Below, one piece after another: positions 32,598 to 38,600 of a DNA stretch of 38,600 nt. The first letter of the stretch is position 1. The number at the start of each line of letters is the position of its first letter. The translations under genes and the position numbers were made by a program. Below the pieces are notes generated by a model. The model saw only the letters and a program-made list of their open reading frames with translations. It had not been told where the DNA came from and ran no database searches. This DNA comes from Candidatus Palauibacter scopulicola (GTDB lineage Bacteria; Gemmatimonadota; Gemmatimonadetes; Palauibacterales; Palauibacteraceae), in NCBI RefSeq assembly GCF_947581915.1, contig NZ_CANPWG010000064.1, positions 1 through 38,600 on the forward strand, written 5' to 3'.

Positions 32598-33626
32598 TCA
32601 GCGTACGAGGAAGCCGTCCCGCCACGGATCCTCCGGATCGATGAGGAACTCGTGGCGGCCCGTGACCCAGGCCCGGCCGCCGACCTCGGGCACGACGGCC
32701 GCGTGCCCGCCGACCGACGTCGTGTCGACGACGCGGCCGCTGAACCGGCCGCCGATGATGCTCTCGACGATGATCTCCGCATCCCCGGAGTACGCCCCGC
32801 GCGCGTGAAGGATGGCGAGGCGGCCGCTCACGGCGGTCCCCGTCGGACTTCGGTCGAGTTCCCCGTCCGCGAAGATGCAAACGTGCCGCGAGTGGTGTGC
32901 GGCGTCGGCCGCCGCGCTCGTGAACACGGTGCCGTAGAGAAACCCGAGATCGGGATCGTCCGGATGCGCGATGTCGCCCCCGGCGGACGAGGACACCGCC
33001 CGCGTGATCCGGCGCCCCGCGTCGATGAGATCGGCGGCGGCGCCGGGGGTGAGGGAGAGTCCGAGCGCGTCCGCATCGACGTAGGCGTAGAACGCCCCAC
33101 CGAAGGCGAGGTCGTACGACACGCTACCCAGCCCCTCGACCTCCACAGCCCGGCCCAGCGCAGGCGCGAAGGAAGGCACGTTGACGAACCGGACCTCCCG
33201 GACCCGCTCGCCGTCCAGGATGGCGGTCGCGCGCACGAGCCCGGCGGGCGTGTCGATCGCCACGGGCCGCTCCCTCCCCGACCCGTCGATCCAGCCGGCT
33301 TCGACGGCGATCTTCGCCACGCCGATGATCCCGTGGCCGCACATCGTCGAGTAGCCCTCGTTGTGCATGAACAGGACGGAGAAGTCCGATCCGGGCCGCA
33401 CGGGAGGCATCACGAGGCAGCCGTACATGTCCGCGTGCCCTCGCGGCTCCCACATCAGCGCGCGGCGGAGTTCGTCGTGTTCCGCCCGCGCGACGCGACG
33501 CCGCGCGAGGACCGTGTCTCCCTCCAACTCCGGGAACCCCGCCACGATGACGCGCAGCGGCTCTCCCTCGGTGTGGGCGTCGATCGTCTCGATGCGAAGC
33601 CAGTGTTCGGGCGCGGTCCAGGTCAT
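32598..33626 (-). CDS. trans-3-hydroxy-L-proline dehydratase (proline racemase family)
   Basis: A 342-residue proline-racemase-fold enzyme. The first catalytic Cys is present (STMCGHG, C96). The second catalytic position, Cys in racemases and epimerases, is threonine in DRSPTGT (T262). This Cys/Thr pair is the mark of trans-3-hydroxy-L-proline dehydratases, which form delta-1-pyrroline-2-carboxylate from collagen-type hydroxyproline. It has no signal peptide, so it should be cytoplasmic. GAGGAG lies 5 bases before ATG 33626. It is divergent from the aquaporin-family gene and followed on the same strand by the AhpD-like gene. Confidence 0.92.
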   Translation of the reverse strand: MTWTAPEHWLRIETIDAHTEGEPLRVIVAGFPELEGDTVLARRRVARAEHDELRRALMWEPRGHADMYGCLVMPPVRPGSDFSVLFMHNEGYSTMCGHGIIGVAKIAVEAGWIDGSGRERPVAIDTPAGLVRATAILDGERVREVRFVNVPSFAPALGRAVEVEGLGSVSYDLAFGGAFYAYVDADALGLSLTPGAAADLIDAGRRITRAVSSSAGGDIAHPDDPDLGFLYGTVFTSAAADAAHHSRHVCIFADGELDRSPTGTAVSGRLAILHARGAYSGDAEIIVESIIGGRFSGRVVDTTSVGGHAAVVPEVGGRAWVTGRHEFLIDPEDPWRDGFLVR

Positions 33627-33693
33627 TTGAACTCCTCGATGAAGCAGTGGCCCCCGTCGACGGGATCGTCGTATGCTGGCGTCGCTGATCTTA

Positions 33694-33725
33694 CGCCTCG
33701 CCGCCGAAGTCCGCTCCGGCGGAGG
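33694..33725 (+). other. Bulged hairpin in the aquaporin gene leader
   Basis: GCCTC and CGCCG on the 5' side pair with CGGCG and GAGGC on the 3' side, giving two 5-bp stems separated by a 2-base bulge and a 10-base loop. It lies 30 bases upstream of the aquaporin start, in the 129-base divergent gap. Function unknown; GC-rich sequence makes such folds common. Confidence 0.22.
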
Positions 33726-33755
33726 CTCGCCGTGCCGCGCAATCAGGGAGAAGGC

Positions 33756-34364
33756 ATGAGACCAAGGGCTGTCGCCGCCGAACTCGTGGGCACGTTCGCG
33801 CTCGCGCTGTCCGCCGTGATCTCCGTCAACAACCCCGGTTTTCCCGTCCCGGCGCCCGCGATGGCCGGACTCACGCTGGGTGTCCTGGTTCACCTGCTCG
33901 GGCCCGTCTCGGGCTGCCTGCTCAACCCGGCGGTGACGATCGCCATCTGGTCGATCGGAAAGATCGGGGCGAAGGACGCCGGCTCGTTCATCGCGGCGCA
34001 GTTCGCGGGGGCCGGACTGGCCCTCGCCCTCGACAACGCCCTGTTCGCCGTTCCCGTCCCGCTCCCCGTGGACGCCTCGGCCGGCACCGGTGTGGCCGAG
34101 ATGCTGGGGGCTGCGCTCCTCGCCTTCACGATCGGGGCCGTCTTCATGGGCCGCATCCCCGACCGGCTGACCGGCGCCGTCATCGGCGCGACGCTCGTCG
34201 TGGGAATCTCCTGGGCCGCGCACGGATCGAACGGAGTGCTCAACCCCGCGGTCGCCCTCGGGATCGGGTCTTTCTCGCTCCCCTACGTATGGGGACCGGT
34301 CGTCGGCGCCCTGATCGGCGCGCACCTGTCAAAACACGTCGTTGCTCGGGCGGTTGCGGTGTGA
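33756..34364 (+). CDS. Small aquaporin/MIP-family channel with a non-canonical second NPA motif
   Basis: A 202-residue membrane protein with six hydrophobic helices and the two half-helix motifs of the MIP family: SGCLLNPAVT (N57) and NGVLNPAVAL (N163). Water and glycerol channels nearly always have NPAR at the second site, the Arg forming the selectivity filter; here it is Val166. Pore selectivity may therefore differ (small neutral solutes or metalloids are possible). The length is a little shorter than usual because the loops are short. GGGAGAAGG precedes ATG 33756. It is divergent from the hydroxyproline dehydratase gene. Confidence 0.88.
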   Translation: MRPRAVAAELVGTFALALSAVISVNNPGFPVPAPAMAGLTLGVLVHLLGPVSGCLLNPAVTIAIWSIGKIGAKDAGSFIAAQFAGAGLALALDNALFAVPVPLPVDASAGTGVAEMLGAALLAFTIGAVFMGRIPDRLTGAVIGATLVVGISWAAHGSNGVLNPAVALGIGSFSLPYVWGPVVGALIGAHLSKHVVARAVAV

Positions 34365-34392
34365 CGGTCCTATCCGTTGATCAGCGGCGCAG

Positions 34393-34791
34393 TCAGTCGG
34401 AGGGGTCCTCGCCCTCGGGCAGGTCCGGGGCCTCGCCCTCGGCGAGACCGCGGTAGAAGGTGAGACCGTTCATGTCGAGGTCGTAGAAGGCGAATTCGCG
34501 CGTGCCCCACGGGGTCCGCCGCAGGGCCGTGCGCTCGTGGAAGATCCCCCGGTCCCGGTATTCCTCGAACAGCTCCTCGACCGCGGGCACGACGAAGCGA
34601 AGCATGGGCCGCTCCACGCGGGACCACTCCTCCTCGTCGTGCCACTGGATGTGCAACTCGATCCCATCCCGTCTCACGCCGGCGTACCCTGGATCGCGAG
34701 TCGAATCGGCGAAGGCGAGTTCGAAGCCGAGCCGACCGACGTAGAAACCGATCGCCGCGGCGACATCCCGCGAAGGAAGCACGGGCTGCAC
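34393..34791 (-). CDS. VOC-family (glyoxalase/bleomycin-resistance-like) protein
   Basis: A 132-residue single vicinal-oxygen-chelate protein. It begins with the usual strand QPVLPSRDVAAAIGFYVGRLGFEL. It has ELHIQWHDEEEW in the middle and closes with REFAFYDLDMNGLTFYRG, the family's second metal strand. Enzymes of this type are metal-dependent lyases, dioxygenases or antibiotic-binding proteins; the substrate is unknown. GTG 34791 is chosen because the family sequence starts there; the open frame reaches into korB upstream without similarity. It is 32 bases downstream of korB and probably co-transcribed. Confidence 0.83.
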   Translation of the reverse strand: MQPVLPSRDVAAAIGFYVGRLGFELAFADSTRDPGYAGVRRDGIELHIQWHDEEEWSRVERPMLRFVVPAVEELFEEYRDRGIFHERTALRRTPWGTREFAFYDLDMNGLTFYRGLAEGEAPDLPEGEDPSD

Positions 34792-34823
34792 CGCCTCGAG
34801 GCGGGCCGCCCGCTCCTCGGCGG

Positions 34824-35897
34824 CTATCGGTAGTTCTCCATCAGGGCGTCCAACGCCTCGGCTCCCGGGCACAAGTCCTCGAAGGGGAGGTTCCACAGCG
34901 GCCGGTCGACCGTCCCCAGCACGTCGTGCAGGTCCCTTGACTCCGGGTCCACGTAGAGGAGACCGGTCGGAACCTCGCCCGCGTTCTGGCGCTCCCGCAG
35001 GTAGCCGTACACGGCGTCCCGGTCGGTCGCGTCGTAGTCGCCCTCCACCTGCCGGAAACGGATCACGCTGCCGTCGTGCATGCGGACGTCGCGCACGTCG
35101 GCGGACCCGATGTCGGCGGTGATCTCATCCGCGGGGGGGACGAAGTCCTTCGGGGCCACGAATGCGGCCTCCACGGCCTCGCGGAAGTGCTCGCGCGTGT
35201 AGGCGTAGCTCTTCGTCGACCCCACGTGGTCGTTGAAGGTCACGCACGGAGAGATGACGTCGACCAGCGCCAGGCCCGGGTGCCGGATCCCCGCCTTGAT
35301 GATCGGGACGAGTTGCTGCTTGTCGCCGGAGAAGCCCCGGGCCACGAAGGTCGCGCCGATCGAGAGGCCAAGCAGGGCGGGATCGATGGGGGGCTGTTCG
35401 TTCGGCACGCCCCGCTTCGACTTCGAGCCCATGTCGGCCGAGGCGGAGAACTGGCCCTTCGTCAGGCCGTAGACCCCGTTGTTCTCGATGATGTAGAGGA
35501 GGTTGAGGTTGCGCCGCACCGCGTGGCAGAGCTGCCCGAGCCCGATCGAGAGCGAGTCCCCGTCTCCGGAGACGCCGATGTAGACGAGGTCGCGGTTCGC
35601 GGCGTTCGCTCCGCTCGCGACCGACGGCATCCGCCCGTGCACGCTGTTGAAGCCGTGGGATTCGGACATGAAGTAGGCGGTCGTCTTCGACGAGCAGCCG
35701 ATCCCGCTCATCTTCGCGGCCCGGTGCGTCGGGATCGCGAGTTCCCACGCCGCCTCGATGAGCGCGGCGGTGACGGAATCGTGGCCGCAACCCGCGCACA
35801 GCGTGGACATCACGCCCTCGTAGTCGCGGCGCGTGAGCCCCAGTTCGTTCTTCTCCAGACTCGGGTGGAAGACACGCGGCTTGGCGATGTACGTCAT
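34824..35897 (-). CDS. korB: 2-oxoacid:ferredoxin oxidoreductase, beta subunit
   Basis: The 357-residue thiamine-diphosphate subunit. CAGCGH (C34, C37) and GIGCSS provide cysteines as in related beta subunits, with a [4Fe-4S] site likely. GDGDSLSIG to NNGVYG is the TPP/Mg motif. With KorA it oxidatively decarboxylates a 2-oxoacid (2-oxoglutarate is most likely by family) to the acyl-CoA and reduces ferredoxin, or runs in reverse. ATG 35897 overlaps the korA stop (ATGA), so synthesis of the two subunits is coupled. Confidence 0.94.
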   Translation of the reverse strand: MTYIAKPRVFHPSLEKNELGLTRRDYEGVMSTLCAGCGHDSVTAALIEAAWELAIPTHRAAKMSGIGCSSKTTAYFMSESHGFNSVHGRMPSVASGANAANRDLVYIGVSGDGDSLSIGLGQLCHAVRRNLNLLYIIENNGVYGLTKGQFSASADMGSKSKRGVPNEQPPIDPALLGLSIGATFVARGFSGDKQQLVPIIKAGIRHPGLALVDVISPCVTFNDHVGSTKSYAYTREHFREAVEAAFVAPKDFVPPADEITADIGSADVRDVRMHDGSVIRFRQVEGDYDATDRDAVYGYLRERQNAGEVPTGLLYVDPESRDLHDVLGTVDRPLWNLPFEDLCPGAEALDALMENYR

Positions 35898-37735
35898 GCA
35901 CCCACTCCTTCGGCGGTCTCCGCCGCGAGATCGAGCCGATCCTTCACGCCCGCGATGACGTGGCGCGCGCTCAGCGGGAGCCCTCCGTAGCGGAGGACCG
36001 AGGTCAGCCGTTCCTTCGAGGCCGGCGTCTCCAGCGTGAGCAGCGACTTCAACTGCGCGTCCCGGTTCTGTTCGATGACGATGTTGAGGTCGTGGGCCTC
36101 GATGAAGCCGCCGACCTCGGGCGCGAAGGGAAACCCGCGGATCCGCATGTAGTCGAGCCGGAGCCCGTCCTCCGCCTCCATGCGCTCGATCGCCTCGCGC
36201 ACCGCGCCGTCGCACGCGCCCAGCGTGACCAGTCCGTACCGAGCGCCCGGCCTCGTCCGGATCTCGGGGGCAGGCACGGCTGCCGCGGCGCTGTCGATCT
36301 TCTCGGCGATGCGGTCGATGACCTCCTGGTATTCGTCCGCGTCCTCCGTGTATTTTCCGTACTTCGTGTGGCCGGAGCCGCGTGTGAAGTAGGCGCCCTT
36401 CGGGTCCTCGCCGGGAATCGTACGATACGGAATCCCGTCCCCGTCCACGTCCAGGTACCGGTAGAAGGTCTCGATCTCCGCGAGCGCCTCCGCGTCGAGC
36501 ACCTTCCCGCGGTCCGGCCTGTATTCGTCATCCCACCGGAAGCGGGGCACGACCCAGTCGTTCATCCCGATGTCGAGGTCGGAGAGCACGAACACGGGCG
36601 TCTGGAAGCGCTCCGCCAGATCGAAGGCCTGCACGCTGAACTCGAAGCATTCCGCCGGGTCCTTCGGGTAGAGGCAGAGGTGCTTCGTATCCCCGTGCGA
36701 GGCATAGGCGCAGAGGAGGATGTCGCCCTGCTGGGTGCGCGTCGGCATGCCGGTCGACGGGCCGACGCGCTCGACGTCGAAGAACACGCAGGGGACTTCG
36801 GCGTAGTAGGCGAGCCCGATGAACTCCGTCATGAGTGAGATCCCGGCCCCGCTCGTCGCCGTGAAGGCGCGGGCTCCTGCCCACCCCGCACCGATCGCGA
36901 TGCCGGCCGCCGCGAGTTCGTCCTCCGCCTGCAGGATCGCCGCCCTGCTCCGCCCGGTCTCCTCCTCGACGCGCAGACGCCGGCAGTAGGCCGTGAAGGC
37001 GTCGACGAGCGAGGTCGAGGGCGTGATCGGGTACCAGGCCGCGACCGTCGCGCCCGCGTAGACGCAGCCGAGCGCCGCCGCCGTGTTCCCGTCGATCAGG
37101 ATCGAATCGCGCGTGGCATCCATCCGCTCGAGCCGGATCGGCAGCGGGCACTCGAAGTTCTCGGCCGCGTAATCGTAGCCGAGCCGGATCGCCTTGAAGT
37201 TCGCCTCGAGCAGGTGACGCTTCCTCTCGCCGAAGGTCTCCTCGAGCAGTCCACGGATCACGTCCATGTCGATGTCGAGGAGGGCGGCGAGGGCGCCGGT
37301 GTAGGCGATGTTCTTCATCAGGATGCGCGTGCGGCCGCCGTCGAAGCTCTTCACGCACATCTCGGCCAGCGGGACGCCGAGGAAGGTCACTTCCTCGCGC
37401 CGCAGCGTGTCCGCCATGGGCCAGCTCGAGTCGTACAGGAGCCAGCCGCCGGGGACGAGCTCCTCGATGTCCTGCGCGTAGGTCTCCGGGTTCATCGCCA
37501 CGATGAGGTCGAAGTCCGGCGTGCGCGCGACGTGGCCCGACCCGTTCACCCGGATCTCGTACCAGGTGGGAAGACCCTGAATGTTCGAGGGGAAGACGTT
37601 CTTCCCGGACACCGGGACCCCCATCCGGAAGATCGACTGCATGATGAGCCCGTTGGCGCTCGCGGAGCCGGTGCCGTTCACGGTGCCGATCTTGAGCGCG
37701 AAGTCGTTCACGCGGTCCATCTTCATGCCGGCCAT
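35894..37735 (-). CDS. korA: 2-oxoacid:ferredoxin oxidoreductase, fused gamma-alpha subunit
   Basis: A 613-residue subunit. The N-terminal gamma domain (about 1-190, GTGSASANGLIMQSIFRMG, LVAMNPET-type strand) is followed by the alpha domain with YPITPST near residue 234 and TATSGAGISLMTEF. The C-terminal domain III covers the last 130 residues. The gamma-alpha fusion and absence of a delta subunit are typical of KorAB in Thermus-, Bacteroidetes- and Gemmatimonadota-like bacteria. Three ATGs open the gene (37735, 37726, 37720); the first is kept for its place four bases from the upstream stop. Coupled to korB by ATGA. Confidence 0.94.
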   Translation of the reverse strand: MAGMKMDRVNDFALKIGTVNGTGSASANGLIMQSIFRMGVPVSGKNVFPSNIQGLPTWYEIRVNGSGHVARTPDFDLIVAMNPETYAQDIEELVPGGWLLYDSSWPMADTLRREEVTFLGVPLAEMCVKSFDGGRTRILMKNIAYTGALAALLDIDMDVIRGLLEETFGERKRHLLEANFKAIRLGYDYAAENFECPLPIRLERMDATRDSILIDGNTAAALGCVYAGATVAAWYPITPSTSLVDAFTAYCRRLRVEEETGRSRAAILQAEDELAAAGIAIGAGWAGARAFTATSGAGISLMTEFIGLAYYAEVPCVFFDVERVGPSTGMPTRTQQGDILLCAYASHGDTKHLCLYPKDPAECFEFSVQAFDLAERFQTPVFVLSDLDIGMNDWVVPRFRWDDEYRPDRGKVLDAEALAEIETFYRYLDVDGDGIPYRTIPGEDPKGAYFTRGSGHTKYGKYTEDADEYQEVIDRIAEKIDSAAAAVPAPEIRTRPGARYGLVTLGACDGAVREAIERMEAEDGLRLDYMRIRGFPFAPEVGGFIEAHDLNIVIEQNRDAQLKSLLTLETPASKERLTSVLRYGGLPLSARHVIAGVKDRLDLAAETAEGVGA

Positions 37736-37739
37736 TCCG

Positions 37740-38600
37740 TCAGGGAGCCACCGAAACGAAGCCGCCCGGCGCCATCTCCTCGATTCCCATCCCGGAGTAG
37801 GGATGGTCCGCGTCCTGTCCCGCGTACGGCTTGAGCAGATCGAACGTCCGCATGTCCCAGGCCGCCGTGGGGCAGCGCTCCGCGCACAGCCCGCAATGAA
37901 TGCAGAGATCCTCGTCCTTCACCATGACGCGGGCCGTCTGCGGCAGCGGCTCGGAGACGTAGATGTCCTGCTCGGTGTTCTCGGCGGGGGCGAGCAACCG
38001 CGTGCGGAGATCCGCTTCCTCCCCGTTGTGCGTGATCGTGAGGCAGTTGAGGGGACAGATGTCGATGCAGGCGTCGCACTCGATGCACAGGCTTCCCGTG
38101 AAGTGCGTCTGAATGTCGCAGTTCAGGCAGCGCTCGACCTCGGTCAGCGTTTGCTCGAGGTCGAACCCCTCCTCGACTTCCGTCTCGATGCTCTGGAGGC
38201 GCTCCTCGAGGCGGACGTGCCGCATCTTCCGCCGGGCCGCGTACTCGTAGTCGTTCGAGTAGCTCCACTCGTGGAGCCCCATCTTGGCGCTCACGAGGTT
38301 CATGTGCTCGGGTGGACGCTTCCGGATGTCCTCGCCGCTGCAGTAGGCGTGGATGGAGATCGCCGCCTGATGCCCGTGCTCGGCCGCCCAGATGATGTTC
38401 TCGGGACCCCACGCCGCGTCGCCGCCGAAGAAGACGCCCTCGCGCGTCGACATGAACGTCGTGCGGTCGACGACCGCTTCTCGCCACTTGTTGAACTCGA
38501 TCCCCGCATCGTCCTCGATCCAGGGGAAGGCGGTCTCCTGCCCGATGGCGAGGATGACGGCCTCCGCCGGGAAGAACGCTTCGTCGAGCTTCGTCGCGAC
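37740..38600 (-). CDS. FAD-dependent oxidoreductase with two 4Fe-4S clusters, C-terminal part
   Basis: The frame is open to the window edge, so the N-terminus is missing; 286 residues are visible. They include the end of a GltD-like FAD/NAD(P)H domain (VILAIGQE, GVFFGGDAAWGPENIIWAAEHG), a cysteine region (ERCLNCD) and two ferredoxin motifs: CIECDACIDICPLNC and CIHCGLCAERCP. It likely passes electrons between NAD(P)H and ferredoxin or directly to KorAB encoded four bases downstream. An ATG at 38453 is internal to the FAD domain and not the true start. Substrate direction cannot be read. Confidence 0.9.
   Translation of the reverse strand, partial: VATKLDEAFFPAEAVILAIGQETAFPWIEDDAGIEFNKWREAVVDRTTFMSTREGVFFGGDAAWGPENIIWAAEHGHQAAISIHAYCSGEDIRKRPPEHMNLVSAKMGLHEWSYSNDYEYAARRKMRHVRLEERLQSIETEVEEGFDLEQTLTEVERCLNCDIQTHFTGSLCIECDACIDICPLNCLTITHNGEEADLRTRLLAPAENTEQDIYVSEPLPQTARVMVKDEDLCIHCGLCAERCPTAAWDMRTFDLLKPYAGQDADHPYSGMGIEEMAPGGFVSVAP

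Noticed and set aside
37740..38453. ATG 38453 as a true start of the ferredoxin-type oxidoreductase
   Set aside because: The frame continues to the window edge with GltD-like sequence (VILAIGQE), so the gene is cut, not short.
1..38600. A mobile element or recent transfer
   Set aside because: No transposase, integrase, tRNA-associated repeat or terminal inverted repeats were seen, and base composition is even apart from a small AT-richer patch near 25260-25310.

Overview
This 38.6 kb window is GC-rich, densely coded chromosomal DNA from a Gram-negative bacterium. That reading rests on lipoprotein signals, a probable outer-membrane protein, a FecR/DUF6600 protein and TolB-like propellers. The gene content (tandem secreted amidohydrolases, PIG-L deacetylase with a sodium symporter, FecR-WG-repeat protein, KorAB) resembles Gemmatimonadota or a neighbouring phylum; this is inference from style, not proof. 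I see no tRNA, rRNA, CRISPR array, insertion sequence or phage gene. No stretch over 300 bases lacks a gene; the longest gap is about 220 bases, between the ECF sigma operon and the divergent propeller gene.

Layout. 1-2664: end of an ABC exporter, then a secreted D-aminoacylase-like hydrolase and a TlpA-like lipoprotein on the minus strand. 2790-6308: the end of haem synthesis, hemE(+), hemG(-), hemH(+). 6363-8206: an orphan gene and a leucine-type dehydrogenase. 8203-11799 (minus): two tandem amidohydrolases and an iodotyrosine-deiodinase-like flavoprotein. 11849-16875 (minus): a five-gene operon (tandem-repeat protein, probable outer-membrane protein, cupin, SDR, multicopper oxidase) in which every junction is a stop/start overlap. 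17048-21619 (plus): PIG-L deacetylase, a 48-residue membrane protein and an SSS symporter, also overlapping. 21764-25256: formate-tetrahydrofolate ligase and a free-standing phosphoglucose-isomerase-like protein. 25384-26960: a secreted cysteine-rich protein coupled to a propeller lipoprotein. 26938-28211 (minus): an ECF sigma factor overlapping a gene that fuses a zinc-finger anti-sigma-like head to an Ogt DNA-alkyl transferase. 28434-31963: a TolB-like lipoprotein and a FecR/DUF6600 protein. 31967-33626 (minus): trans-3-hydroxyproline dehydratase and an AhpD-like protein whose gene contains an in-frame TGA. 33756-34364: a small aquaporin-family channel. 34393-38600 (minus): VOC protein, KorB, KorA and an incomplete FAD/4Fe-4S oxidoreductase.

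The two most interesting loci are these. The AhpD-like gene at 31967-32536 has TGA exactly where the second catalytic cysteine belongs and a SECIS-like hairpin directly after it, so it is probably a CxxU selenoprotein. The sigma/zinc-finger-Ogt pair at 26938-28211 could be a transcription switch that senses DNA alkylation. Gene starts here often use GTG, TTG or even CTG overlapping the previous stop codon, which suggests widespread translational coupling.
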